Source: Sessilibacter corallicola (lineage in GTDB: Bacteria > Pseudomonadota > Gammaproteobacteria > Pseudomonadales > Cellvibrionaceae). Taken from it: a stretch of DNA of 64,000 bases. The notes beneath the pieces were generated by a model. The model saw nothing but the letters and a program-made list of their open reading frames with translations, was not told where the DNA came from and ran no database searches. Of this stretch, positions 28,482 through 38,093 are shown one piece after another. The DNA lies in assembly GCF_021290925.1 (NCBI RefSeq), contig NZ_JAJSLX010000002.1, positions 1,484,235 to 1,548,234 of the forward strand. Direction: 5' to 3'. A program made the translations under genes and the position numbers. Positions within the stretch are counted from its first letter, which is position 1, and each line of letters begins with the position of its first letter.

Positions 28482-29915
28482 TTATTGAAAGTTTCCTTTA
28501 AATACAAGTCTTACTACTTCATATTGGCTGAATCGATTGATGGTAAATGTTGCTCTTCTGTCATTTCCCCAAATTCTGGGTTTTAGATTTGCTGTTTGTG
28601 CGACCACGTTGGGATTGCTTTCTTCACCAGCGGCAGTGTACAGGCGCTGAGCAGAAACGCTGTTAATCGTAAAGTTACTGAACGATAGGCGAACTTGATC
28701 TTGGTTAAATGCGGTTCCAAAGGCGTACACGATTAATGTATCGTTACCTTTGCGGAATGCTTCAGTGTACACGCCTTGCCGAAAATTACTTTCATTGCTG
28801 TAAGACTGATTATTAATGCCTTCTATTAAACGTGAATTTTTTAAATCACCCTCAAGCCATCGATAAAAAATTCCGTTGGTGGTAGGAGTAACATCGCGAC
28901 CGTTTAAGCTGGTAAAAAGCCGTGTTCTTAAATTATCGCGAGACATAAGCGGCCAAACCGTTGCAAGTTTGGTGTTACCACGCACACCTTCGGCAAAAAT
29001 CGACATTAATCCCATCGGGTTTCTTAAACCAAGATCAAACGTGTTGTTGTTTCGGTTGCGGATATTAAATTCCGATAAGAAAAACGGCTTTGAATAGCCT
29101 GCGCGCTGCTGCCAAGTGTTGGTAATATTTTGCAATCGACGGCTGAATTTTTCAGTGGTGCCGTCAAATCGACGAAACCCTAATTGTATTTCGGTTACGC
29201 CGGGATACCAGTGGAATGTTAGGTGATTTATTCGGTTTCTGTGCGATCTTAATTTTGAGGCAATGGTGCGTGCTTGAGAGACGGTTTGCCCTGATTGTAC
29301 CGAGACTTCAATCGTGTAATTTCCACCGCGAGTTGAGTCATCGACTCCCTGATGAATGGCCGTCACCAGCGCATTGGCAACATCACCATATTCACTGGGA
29401 GTAATATCATTGGCGTACTGCTCATTGCCAATTTCAAAATGAACCGTTCTCCCAGATTCAATCGTGCCATAATTACCTTGCAGTAATGCATTAACAAAGC
29501 TTCTGATTTCGTTTCTACCGCGATTAATGTTGTTTTTGTAGCGAATGCTTGGAAGAACAAAAACTGCGCGCCAGTTGTGTTGATTCACCAATTCGATGTA
29601 ACGGCTGATGCTGCGGTTTTGCGAGACGCGACTGCCATCTAAATAAACGTTGGGATTGGTGGGGTCAAATTGATTTTCCGTAATAGAGCCACCGGGATAC
29701 CGAATCAGGTGTTGTCTTAAATGCGGCAGGGTATTTTCCAATTGATCGAAGTTATTCCAGGTAAATACAAAGTTAGCGCCAAACATGCTAGAGGGAATTT
29801 GTTTGCCAGTATCGCTTGCGTCGATATCGATAACTTTGACTGCGTAGCTAGATGCCGAGAACAATGCAATACAGCAAAGAATAAGATAGGTAGTTAAGCT
29901 TTTTATAAATTTCAT
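28482..29915 (-). CDS. Secreted glycoside hydrolase, clan GH-A-like
   Basis: A 477-residue exported protein with a signal peptide cut near SSYA (residue 25). The fold looks like a (beta/alpha)8 barrel of clan GH-A followed by a beta domain. RYPGGSITENQF near residue 72 resembles the start of GH51/GH79-type barrels, HFEIGNEQY places the acid/base as Glu165, and FFLSEFNI places the nucleophile as Glu282. The family (GH39, GH51, GH79 or a related uncharacterised one) cannot be fixed by eye. It probably acts on a plant or algal polysaccharide in the periplasm or medium. It is a single gene with its own terminator. Confidence 0.75.
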   Translation of the reverse strand: MKFIKSLTTYLILCCIALFSASSYAVKVIDIDASDTGKQIPSSMFGANFVFTWNNFDQLENTLPHLRQHLIRYPGGSITENQFDPTNPNVYLDGSRVSQNRSISRYIELVNQHNWRAVFVLPSIRYKNNINRGRNEIRSFVNALLQGNYGTIESGRTVHFEIGNEQYANDITPSEYGDVANALVTAIHQGVDDSTRGGNYTIEVSVQSGQTVSQARTIASKLRSHRNRINHLTFHWYPGVTEIQLGFRRFDGTTEKFSRRLQNITNTWQQRAGYSKPFFLSEFNIRNRNNNTFDLGLRNPMGLMSIFAEGVRGNTKLATVWPLMSRDNLRTRLFTSLNGRDVTPTTNGIFYRWLEGDLKNSRLIEGINNQSYSNESNFRQGVYTEAFRKGNDTLIVYAFGTAFNQDQVRLSFSNFTINSVSAQRLYTAAGEESNPNVVAQTANLKPRIWGNDRRATFTINRFSQYEVVRLVFKGNFQ

Positions 29916-30287
29916 GGTGATTCCTTTGCTTATTGTGACAATAAGCGGGCGAGTTAAATGAAAATTATTGGTAAAACTCCATTGTGGTAATACATTTGTA
30001 GAGGATTTATACGTGTTAGAAATATCAGAAAAACACGAATTTTATTTTTCCATGACCACATAGGAAGCGTACAAAAGGCTCAGCTTAACAAAATTGATTT
30101 AATTCTCATTTGATCGTTATGAAGGGTTAATTTACAAATGGCTATTTTATGAATTTAAATTTTGTATTGTTTTAATGAATATCCGTATATTTCCATAAAC
30201 AAATTTCAGAATCTAATTTTTATTTCAAAAATAAACGATGAAAAATATAAGCTTGTAAATCGAGAGTTCCCAAATAAAAATCTAATG

Positions 30288-30390
30288 GAAAAAGAGGTTG
30301 ATAGAAAAAGAAGTTGATGGGGCGGGGTGTGTTAGTGAAAATAATTGATACCAAATAAAATTGATAGAAAAAGACGATTACAGAAAAAGC
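30288..30390. repeat. Imperfect 16-bp repeat units in two pairs
   Basis: GAAAAAGAGGTTGATA (30288-30303) is followed directly by GAAAAAGAAGTTGATG (30304-30319). A third unit, GAAAAAGACGATTACA (30367-30382), is followed directly by a partial fourth, GAAAAAGC. The units are purine-rich and in non-coding DNA downstream of acnB. Confidence 0.5.
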
Positions 30391-30480
30391 TCAAATGCAA
30401 ACGGAAAAACAGACGATTAGTCAGCAGAGGGCTAAAGCAGAGAGCTATAAAGTAACACTAACAAAATACAACACCAGAAA

Positions 30481-30512
30481 CAAAAACAGGCACCCTAAGG
30501 TGCCTGCTTTTT
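30481..30512 (-). terminator. Rho-independent terminator after acnB
   Basis: CAGGCACC (30487-30494) and GGTGCCTG (30499-30506) form a perfect 8-bp stem with a 4-nt loop. On the minus strand it is followed by TTTTTG, about 28 nt past the acnB stop. A T-run is also present on the plus side. Confidence 0.85.
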
Positions 30513-30534
30513 AAGTTGAAGATCTAAGCAATGC

Positions 30535-33339
30535 TTAGCTTGGATCAACAATCTTCAAAGGTACTGCTTCAGTGGTTAGCTCTTCAGTTGGAGGAGCGAA
30601 GTCAGTTAGGTTAATACCTTCAACAGAGGCTTTGTACTCTTCGATCGTTGGGAAACGACCAAGAACGGTAGAAAGCACAACAAGTGGTGTAGAACCTAGT
30701 AGAGATTCGCCTTTCTTCTCATCAGAGTCAGCAACTACGCGGCCTTGGAAAAGACGAGTAGAGGTAGCAATTACGGTGTCACCTGGCTCAGCTTTTTCTT
30801 GGTTACCCATACACAAGTTACATCCTGGGCGTTCTAGGTACAGAATGTTTTCGTACTTGGTACGTGCTGCTTCTTTTGGATTGTCGTCGTCGAATTGGAA
30901 GCCAGCGTATTTCGCCAAAATGTCCCAATCGCCTTCGGCTTTAAGCTCATCAACAATGTTGTAAGTTGGTGGAGCAACAACCAACGGTGCTTTGAACTCA
31001 ATGGTACCGTTTTGAGCTTCCATGTTACGCAACATTTGCGCAATGATTTGCATGTCGCCTTTGTGAACCATACAAGAACCAACGAAACCGAGATCTACTG
31101 GCTTATCGTTGTAGTATGAAACCGGACGGATAACGTCGTGGGTGTAACGCTTAGAAACGTCTTCGTTGTTCACGTCTGGGTCAGCAATCATTGGCTGATC
31201 GATTTCGTCAAGATCAACAACAACTTCTGCGTAGTACTTAGCAGTGTTGTCTGGCGCTAGCGCTGGTTGCTCGCCAGACTTGATGCCTGCGATACGCTCA
31301 TCAGCCAAGGCAATTAGGCCAGCAAGAGTTTTCGCTTCGTTTTCCATACCTTTGTCAATCATGATCTGGATGCGGCTCTTCGCAAGTTCGATCGACTTAA
31401 CAAGGGTTTCATCGTTAGAAATACAGATAGACGCTTTCGCTTTCATCTCTGCAGTCCAGTCGGTGAAGGTAAAGGCTTGGTCTGCAAGCAAAGTACCGAT
31501 GTGTACTTCAATCACACGGCCTTGGAACACGTTCTCGCCGCTGAATTGTTTCAACATTTGCGCTTGAGTTGCGTGAACCACGTCGCGGAAGTCCATGTGG
31601 CTCTTCATGTTGCCTTTGAAGGTCACTTTAACAGACTCAGGCACTGGCATAGTTGCTTCACCAGTGGCCAACGCAAGACCAACGGTACCGGAGTCTGCAC
31701 CGAACGCAACACCTTTAGACATACGGGTGTGAGAGTCACCACCGATAATGATTGCACGATCATCAACAGTAATGTCGTTCAATACCTTGTGGATTACGTC
31801 CGTCATTGAGTGGTAAACGCCTTTCGGGTCACGAGCAGTGATTACGCCGAACGCGTTCATGAACGCCATCAATTTAGGAGTATTTGCTTTGGCTTTGTTG
31901 TCCCATACCGATGCAGTGTGGCAACCAGACTGGAACGCACCGTCAACACTGGTAGAAATGGTAGAAGCCGCCATAGCTTCAAGTTCCTGACAAGTCATAG
32001 GACCAGTGGTGTCCTGAGAACCTACGATGTTCACTTTAACGCGAACGTCAGAACCTGCGTGTAGTGGGGTTTTAGAGGTTACACCAACCGCGTTGCGGTT
32101 AAAGATTTTCTCAACAGCAGTCAAACCTTGGCCGTCGTTAGAGATTTCTTTAGATGGTGCGTAAACAACCGGTGCTTCAACGCCTAGAGTTTCAGCCGCG
32201 AATGTCTGTAGCTTCTTACCGAATACAACCGCGTAAGAACCGCCCGCTTTCATGAATTCCACTTTCTGTGGTGTGAAAGAATCGGCTACGTCAACCAACT
32301 CTTGGTCGCCGTTGTAGAGCTTCTTGGCTTTAGTATCGATGGTCAACACAGTACCAGTAGCTACAGAGTAAGCTTCTTCTAGTACAGGATCGCCGTTTTC
32401 ATCACGGACGATTTCACCGTTTTCGTCGGTTTTCTTAACCCAGTTTTTAAGGTCAAGACCGATACCGCCGGTTACGCCTACGGTGGTCAAGAAGATCGGT
32501 GCAATACCGTTGGTGCCCGCAACAACTGGCTTGTTGTTAACGAATGGAATGTATGGAGATGACTCTTCACCGGCCCATAGTGCAACGTTGTTCACACCAG
32601 ACATACGAGAAGAACCCACACCCATGGTGCCTTTCTCAGCGATCAGCATCACTTTAGCGTTAGGGTGCTTTTTACCCAGTTCAACGATTTCTTGTTGAGC
32701 TTCAGGTGTGATCATGCAAAGGCCGTGGAGTTCACGGTCAGCACGGGAGTGAGATTGATTACCTGGAGAAAGAAGGTCGGTAGAGATATCGCCTTCCGCT
32801 GCAATGTAGGTAACAACGTCAATTTTTTCTTGGATGTCTGGAAGCTTAGTGAAGAACTCAGCGTTCGCGTAGCTTTCTAGGATATCTTTAACGATTGCAT
32901 TGCCCGCTTTGTAAGCAGCTTCAAGGCGATCGGTGTCCGCTTCATACAAGAATACTTGTGTTTTTAGGACTTCAGCTGCAGGTTTTGCAACAGATTCGTC
33001 ATCGCTCAATGCAAGGTCAAGAAGAACCTCAACAGATGGGCCACCTTTCATGTGAGACAGCAATTCAAAGGCGAACTCAGGGGTAATTTCCTCTACTGAT
33101 TCTTCTCCGAGAATAATTTCTTTGAGGAATTTTGCCTTAACGCCAGCTGCGCTGGTGGTTCCAGGAAGGGTATTGTAAATAAAGAATTTTAGAGAATCAG
33201 CGCGATACTCATGGCCGGTATCTTTGATTTGGGCGATGATTTCTGACAGCAACTCGGCGCTATCGATTGGCTTTGGGTTTAATCCTAGATCTTCTTTACG
33301 GGTCTGGATTTCATCCATGTATTCTGTATACAAACTCAT
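30535..33339 (-). CDS. acnB: Aconitate hydratase B / 2-methylisocitrate dehydratase
   Basis: AcnB interconverts citrate and isocitrate in the TCA cycle and can also hydrate 2-methylaconitate. Iron-sulfur ligands are visible as GSCMVHKG and PGCNLCMGN (three cysteines). IIGGDSHTRMSKGVAFGADSGTVGLALATGE is a core active-site block. At 934 residues it is longer than the ~865 of E. coli AcnB. The extra length includes an acidic, repeat-like insertion near residues 308-330 (KKTDENGEIVRDENGDPVLEE is partly that segment). The codon use is that of a highly expressed gene. It is monocistronic. Confidence 0.95.
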   Translation of the reverse strand: MSLYTEYMDEIQTRKEDLGLNPKPIDSAELLSEIIAQIKDTGHEYRADSLKFFIYNTLPGTTSAAGVKAKFLKEIILGEESVEEITPEFAFELLSHMKGGPSVEVLLDLALSDDESVAKPAAEVLKTQVFLYEADTDRLEAAYKAGNAIVKDILESYANAEFFTKLPDIQEKIDVVTYIAAEGDISTDLLSPGNQSHSRADRELHGLCMITPEAQQEIVELGKKHPNAKVMLIAEKGTMGVGSSRMSGVNNVALWAGEESSPYIPFVNNKPVVAGTNGIAPIFLTTVGVTGGIGLDLKNWVKKTDENGEIVRDENGDPVLEEAYSVATGTVLTIDTKAKKLYNGDQELVDVADSFTPQKVEFMKAGGSYAVVFGKKLQTFAAETLGVEAPVVYAPSKEISNDGQGLTAVEKIFNRNAVGVTSKTPLHAGSDVRVKVNIVGSQDTTGPMTCQELEAMAASTISTSVDGAFQSGCHTASVWDNKAKANTPKLMAFMNAFGVITARDPKGVYHSMTDVIHKVLNDITVDDRAIIIGGDSHTRMSKGVAFGADSGTVGLALATGEATMPVPESVKVTFKGNMKSHMDFRDVVHATQAQMLKQFSGENVFQGRVIEVHIGTLLADQAFTFTDWTAEMKAKASICISNDETLVKSIELAKSRIQIMIDKGMENEAKTLAGLIALADERIAGIKSGEQPALAPDNTAKYYAEVVVDLDEIDQPMIADPDVNNEDVSKRYTHDVIRPVSYYNDKPVDLGFVGSCMVHKGDMQIIAQMLRNMEAQNGTIEFKAPLVVAPPTYNIVDELKAEGDWDILAKYAGFQFDDDNPKEAARTKYENILYLERPGCNLCMGNQEKAEPGDTVIATSTRLFQGRVVADSDEKKGESLLGSTPLVVLSTVLGRFPTIEEYKASVEGINLTDFAPPTEELTTEAVPLKIVDPS

Positions 33340-33898
33340 ACAAATCTCTCAGGGCAAATTACAGGCAATAGTTAATAAACTCAGTCTATTTTACTCGATT
33401 TTGTGCCAATTTAGTATTCATTCGACTAAATCAACGTTTTTTTAACTGGTGTTTCACCTTAAATTCATTCTAATTTGATCAATTTTCGACAAATTGACGA
33501 TTAAGTGACAGGTTTATGTATCACTTTTAACGATAACAATTCTTATTCATATAGGTGCTTATTAAATGCGTGTTAATTCAATAGCAATGGGAGCCTGAAT
33601 CAGTTTAGGCCATTTACAGAAATAGGGCGCAATTTCGTAAAAATAGCCATTTTTGTATAAATTTTGGCAAGTATGAGTTAATCGTATAACTACGCTCACT
33701 AAGTCATAAATAAATAGAAAGATGAGTGCTTTCGCATTAAAACTATTAACGTCGTTCAATGAATAACAACATTAAAATTGCTTACCGAATGGCTTACTTA
33801 CTTAATTACGTACTTAGCTTTAATCGGTGCGTATTAAAATTTTGATGGTAAATCAACACTTGATATTTGGCTTTCTGTAACTCGGAATTCACACAATA
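33340..33898. other. Divergent spacer between acnB and the DUF4124 gene
   Basis: These 559 bases separate two divergent genes and should contain both promoters. The DNA is AT-rich. A minus-strand open frame of 65 codons (33562-33759) shows no family resemblance and I do not call it. I see no strong hairpin or operator. Confidence 0.4.
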
Positions 33899-34837
33899 AT
33901 GAAAACACCCGTATCCTTAATCATCGTTAGTACATTGTTATTATTTGCATCATTTTTTTCTTCGGCTTCCGAAATTTATAAATGGGTCGACGAAAACGGC
34001 AAAGTGCATTTTGGTGACCGCAAACTGAATTCTGTAAACCAGCAAACCGTAGAGTTGGATATTGCGCCGAGTGAATGGCAGCGTTTTGATATTCAAGTAG
34101 AGGCGCGAGGTGTAGTGTTAACAGAAAAAGAACACAACGATATTGTTGACGGTGTTAACTACGTTTACGAGTTTTATGATCGGGTAATGTATTTCGACAT
34201 CTACAAAACCGTACCCGTAAAAATATTGGTGCTTAAAGACAAAGCCATGTACAACAGCTTTCTTAGCAAACGAACAGGCAAACAACGTCACGCATCTTTA
34301 GGTGTGTATTTTCCATACGATAATCAAATCGTGGTGTATATGCGTGAAGATCGGGAAAAAACTTTTAAAACCATCAAACACGAAGTAAGTCACGCCATTG
34401 TTGATACCATCACACCATACACGCCCATTTGGCTCAACGAAGGTTTGGCCGAGCAAATGGAAACCATCGAAAAATCAGAAGAAGGCTTGTATGTAAAAGC
34501 TCATGTAGGAAATCGTTATTACGTTGACAAAGCGTATAAAGACAACAAACTCATGGATATAGAAACCTTCTTAAAACTTCCCACCGATCAATGGCGCAAA
34601 GAATTAAATGCTCGTAACTATCCAATGCAAGTTCACGCCGGGCAACTGGTTTATTTTTTACTGTCGACCTCACCAAGCCGCAGCTTTATTGTAAGAATAC
34701 TGCACGAATTTGAGCGCGGTAATCGAACACTCTCTTATTATTTGGTTGACGATAACTACATTGGTGGAATTGAAACACTTAAACGCAATTGGCTGAATTT
34801 TTTAAAAGATCAGAATAAGCCACTGATTCAATTTTAA
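33899..34837 (+). CDS. Exported DUF4124 and peptidase-MA-like protein
   Basis: A 312-residue exported protein. After the signal peptide (cut near SSAS) comes a DUF4124 domain, EIYKWVDENGKVHFGDRKL, a small domain common in gammaproteobacterial envelope proteins. The C-terminal two-thirds is a gluzincin-like protease region with HEVSH (His161, Glu162, His165) and the downstream glutamate ligand Glu181 in WLNEGLAEQMET, as in peptidase-MA proteins. It is probably a periplasmic zinc peptidase. The substrate is not known, and no linked gene suggests one. Confidence 0.82.
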   Translation: MKTPVSLIIVSTLLLFASFFSSASEIYKWVDENGKVHFGDRKLNSVNQQTVELDIAPSEWQRFDIQVEARGVVLTEKEHNDIVDGVNYVYEFYDRVMYFDIYKTVPVKILVLKDKAMYNSFLSKRTGKQRHASLGVYFPYDNQIVVYMREDREKTFKTIKHEVSHAIVDTITPYTPIWLNEGLAEQMETIEKSEEGLYVKAHVGNRYYVDKAYKDNKLMDIETFLKLPTDQWRKELNARNYPMQVHAGQLVYFLLSTSPSRSFIVRILHEFERGNRTLSYYLVDDNYIGGIETLKRNWLNFLKDQNKPLIQF

Positions 34838-35210
34838 CTTTAAGATTTTTAAGTTTTATTGTTGATCTTATCAAAGAGCGAGTGAGAATTATTAAAGATT
34901 TTTGCTCGTAACATTTTGATGAGCTTTTTTAGAAAAAGTGAGTGCTTGTTTTAAAATCAAATAGAGCAGCTTTTATTGTAATTGCTTCATGTTAAAAACT
35001 AAAAATAAAAGTGTTAGTATTAAACAGTCGCTGCATCTAAATGCTATCAACACCCAGAAACAGCTAACGTTACCTATACGGTAACTTTCCAACCCACGGC
35101 CGCTTTCACAACACTCTACCCGTCCATTTGATACAGCATAAAGACTGCCAGTTCGATGAGGCCGGATTTATCGCTCTTAAAATACGAGAATCCATTTAAT
35201 GATCTCTCAT

Positions 35211-35258
35211 AAAAACCGTAAATACCAACTCTTAGTAGGGATGGTATTTGCGGTTTTT
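35211..35258 (+). terminator. Strong terminator with no obvious upstream gene
   Basis: AAAAACCGTAAATACCA (35211-35227) pairs with TGGTATTTGCGGTTTTT (35242-35258) over 17 bp with one G-T pair, and ends in five T residues. The nearest plus-strand gene ends 370 bases upstream, so it may terminate a small RNA or a lost gene. Confidence 0.65.
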
Positions 35259-35330
35259 AAAACGCGCAGATTTAGGTGTTTATTGCTTAATTTATAAGGA
35301 ATAATTTCTGTATGTATCCGCTGCAAAAAG

Positions 35331-35376
35331 CCGACAATAAAAAACTCTAAAAAGAGTTTTTCTGGGGCTGATTGTC
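35331..35376 (+). terminator. Second hairpin at the island border
   Basis: AAAAACTCT (35340-35348) and AGAGTTTTT (35353-35361) form a perfect 9-bp stem with loop AAAA. An outer pair, GACAAT and ATTGTC, lengthens the structure. It could terminate transcription in either direction. Confidence 0.55.
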
Positions 35377-35577
35377 GTAGCAGTACAAGCTAAAAATGAT
35401 TTGCGTGCCAGATTTCTAGAGGCGTTGACGTATTAAGAATTTCAAGATAGCTTGGAGGAAAATTTAACTGAGATATACGTTAATATGACGGTACATACGA
35501 GAAAAAACGTTTCTAAGGTGCGTATTAAACTGTTATTTTTTCAAGGATCCATTACTTTATAAGAGAGGTTAGTTACA

Positions 35578-37638
35578 TTGAGAGGGAATGTTCTTGGGGA
35601 TATCCGAGCTGAACAAGATAAAAGTATGCTTGACACCGCATTCTGGGAGTCGGCAGACTATAAGTCGCTGTTGGAGTCTTACGATCGTCCCATTATTGTA
35701 GGAAGAAGAGGTACGGGTAAAAGCGCCCTCGCATATAGACTGTCAAAGCACTGGGATTCCAAGCCAAAGACTCTTGTGCTATCCATTTCTCCAGAAGAAG
35801 AGCAAGTTATAGGGCTTCGAGACATTTTTGATCAGTTTGGAGAAAAGTACCTGCACATTAAAGCAGGTACTAAAATGGCTTGGCGTTACGCAATTTACAT
35901 GGAAATTCTGGTTGAGCTTGGAAATCACTATAAATTTAAGAGCAACCTGGATCTTAGCCAAGTCCGTGATCATTACACGTCGTGGGGGAGTAGGCGGCAG
36001 TCTATATCAACGAAAATTCGAAAAAAGTTAAAGTCTGTTTTAAATGAGTCGGATTCCCCTCAGTCGAGAATAGCAGATCTCTCTGATAATCTAGAGCTTG
36101 ATCTTCTAGAAGAAGTCCTTCTAGAGGCATTAGATAAATCAGATGTTCAGTTCGTTGTTTTTGCAGATCGTTTGGATGAAGGTTACAGCCCCGATAATCT
36201 AGGGGTCGGAATAATCGATGGATTTATTCAAGCTTCGATCGATATAAAATCTAAAATGTATGAAAAAATAGTCGCTTTTGCTTTCGTTCGAGACAATATA
36301 TATCGAGCTATATCAAAACTAGATCCAGATTTTACTCGAAATATTGAAGGGCAAACGTTACGTCTACACTGGGATGAATATAATTTATTTAACTTAGTCT
36401 GTTTTAGACTGAAATCAGCTTTTAAGTGTGAGCATGAAAATAGTATTAGAATTTGGAATCAGTATGCTGCAAAAGAATTAAAGGGTAAAGAAGGCTTTAG
36501 ATTGGCATTGAAGCTTACATTATATAGACCTAGAGACATATTGGTTTTGCTGAATGAAGCATTTCTTAAAGCAAATTCGAATAATAGACGGCAGATAGTA
36601 TTAGAGGACATAGAATATACTGCTAAAACTATATCAATGAATAGATTAAATGACCTCCACAAAGAATATGAGTATATATTCCCTTCTATTGAAGAGTTTA
36701 CAAAGTCGTTTTATGGCCAGAAGTCTGAAATGGCAGTAAGCGAGGTTGAGCCACTTATAGGTTTGATTCTTGAACAAGACCGATTTGAAAAAGAGAAGCA
36801 GCAAGATATATTTCTTTTTGGTGACTTTCGGCAAGTTTTACAGAGGTTGTATAGTGTTGGTTTTATTGGCGTACATAACGAGCAGTCAGCTTCATTCGTT
36901 TTTTGTCACGATGGAAAAGATCCTGATAAGGAATTTACCAATGAAACCAGAATATTGGTTCACCCATGTTATTGGTTAGCGTTGGCGATTGGTAAGTCTG
37001 GAATTAGTTTGGAAGAAGCTGAAGAAATTCATGACGAATATGAGATTGAAGTTACATCTGAGTCGAAAGGAATCCGAAATAAAAGAATAGAGACTTTAAT
37101 CCAAGAGTTAGGCGAAATCAAAGAAGGAAAGGACGGGGCATATGATTTCGAATCATGGTGTGTAAATGCAATCAAAATAATATTTGCCGGAACGCTTTGT
37201 AATGTTGAAGCACATCCTAACAAGAACTCTCTCCAACAACGTGACGTCGTAGCAACGAATCTCGAAGAGAGTAAATTCTGGAAAAGAGTTATTAAGGACT
37301 ACAAGACGCGTCAAGTAATATTTGAAATTAAAAATTATAAGGACTTAAGCGCCGCCGAGTACCGGCAGATAAATTCGTATTTATGCAATGATTATGGAGC
37401 GTTTGCCTTTATAGTTACTCGTGCGATTAACAATAATTTGGAGAAGGGTAGAGAGCTAAATTGGGCGAGAGAGCTCTATTCTGAACATAAAAAAATTGTA
37501 GTTATCCTATCTTATAAATTCCTTGAGAAGCATCTTAAAAAGCTAAGAAATCCCCGAAAACACAATGCTCTGGATAAAGAGCTAAACTCTCTTCTGGATA
37601 CATATGTAAGAAGATATTTTCCAAATAAGTCTAGATAG
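35578..37638 (+). CDS. P-loop ATPase (Sll1717-like) fused to a PD-(D/E)xK nuclease domain
   Basis: A 686-residue protein starting at a TTG supported by AGAGAGG nine bases upstream. The N-terminal part matches the Sll1717-type P-loop ATPases: GDIRAEQDKSMLDTAFWES, Walker A GRRGTGKS (42-49) and a Walker B-like FVVFADRLDEGY near residue 200. A helical middle region follows. The C-terminal ~150 residues look like a restriction-endonuclease fold, with Asp556 in QRDVV and Glu583-x-Lys585 in FEIKNY, the PD-(D/E)xK triad. It is AT-rich with many AGA and ATA codons, unlike the core genes. An ATP-driven DNA-targeting nuclease in phage or plasmid defence is my inference. Confidence 0.75.
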   Translation: MRGNVLGDIRAEQDKSMLDTAFWESADYKSLLESYDRPIIVGRRGTGKSALAYRLSKHWDSKPKTLVLSISPEEEQVIGLRDIFDQFGEKYLHIKAGTKMAWRYAIYMEILVELGNHYKFKSNLDLSQVRDHYTSWGSRRQSISTKIRKKLKSVLNESDSPQSRIADLSDNLELDLLEEVLLEALDKSDVQFVVFADRLDEGYSPDNLGVGIIDGFIQASIDIKSKMYEKIVAFAFVRDNIYRAISKLDPDFTRNIEGQTLRLHWDEYNLFNLVCFRLKSAFKCEHENSIRIWNQYAAKELKGKEGFRLALKLTLYRPRDILVLLNEAFLKANSNNRRQIVLEDIEYTAKTISMNRLNDLHKEYEYIFPSIEEFTKSFYGQKSEMAVSEVEPLIGLILEQDRFEKEKQQDIFLFGDFRQVLQRLYSVGFIGVHNEQSASFVFCHDGKDPDKEFTNETRILVHPCYWLALAIGKSGISLEEAEEIHDEYEIEVTSESKGIRNKRIETLIQELGEIKEGKDGAYDFESWCVNAIKIIFAGTLCNVEAHPNKNSLQQRDVVATNLEESKFWKRVIKDYKTRQVIFEIKNYKDLSAAEYRQINSYLCNDYGAFAFIVTRAINNNLEKGRELNWARELYSEHKKIVVILSYKFLEKHLKKLRNPRKHNALDKELNSLLDTYVRRYFPNKSR

Positions 37639-38093
37639 AATCTAATAAAACTTTAGCAATCAGAGATTAAATTTATTCTCATCATAAGAAAAAGTATATA
37701 GATAGTAAAAATTATTTTTTTCAGTTCAAATTTTTGAGAAGTTAGCCAGTTATACGAATGTTGAGCATGATGGGTGTATATAAATACATTCAAAAGCTCG
37801 ATTTTGCATAATCGATGAAATAATTAAGTTGTTATGCTTGCGTGTGGTTGAAGACAAAAAAGTGAGGCGTTTAATAAATTAATTTCCAGGACTGCGTTTT
37901 TCTACAGGCTTGTATACCACGCCATCCGAGTACTTTTTGTTGACTCAATGGGTATAATTTAATTAATTATTCAAAGATGGTAATGTGCATTAAACGGAAG
38001 TTCGTAAATTATATAAAAGTTTACAAAGACCCTAGATACTTCCTTAAAACGCCTCTTTGAATTTCAGTACAAGATAACAAAGAGAATATAAAA
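37639..38093. other. Spacer between the two nuclease-island genes
   Basis: These 455 very AT-rich bases carry no gene I can support. TATAAT (37953-37958) is a candidate -10 box for the helicase gene, but the only TTGACT lies too close (7 bases), so the promoter is uncertain. A small hairpin, TCGATT/AATCGA (37798-37803 and 37810-37815), lies inside. The gap shows the two genes need not be a single transcript. Confidence 0.4.

Larger units (their letters stand above)
29916..30534. other. AT-rich spacer between hydrolase and acnB
   Basis: These 619 bases, upstream of the hydrolase gene and downstream of acnB, contain no gene I can support. They hold the acnB terminator and an A-rich imperfect repeat, both listed separately. 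Promoter elements of the minus-strand hydrolase should lie in the first 150 bases, but I cannot single out one. Confidence 0.45.
34838..35577. other. Gene-free border region before the nuclease island
   Basis: These 740 bases hold no gene I can support but several structures: GTTACC-TATAC-GGTAAC (35069-35085), a strong terminator (35211-35258) and a second hairpin (35331-35376), listed separately. Just after the second hairpin the frame 35371-35436 reads as a short C-terminus-like peptide ending in TAA, which may be a gene remnant. This looks like the left border of an accessory island. Confidence 0.45.

Noticed and set aside
30535-33339. Several plus-strand open frames of 70-130 codons inside acnB
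   Set aside because: They are antisense shadows of the strongly biased acnB codons and have no start signals or family match.
33562-33759. 65-codon minus-strand gene between acnB and the DUF4124 gene
   Set aside because: No ribosome binding site or recognisable motif; it lies in a divergent promoter region.
37939-37958. TTGACT and TATAAT as a promoter for the helicase gene
   Set aside because: The spacing is only 7 bases, so the two boxes cannot belong to the same sigma70 promoter; only the -10-like box is kept as a weak candidate.
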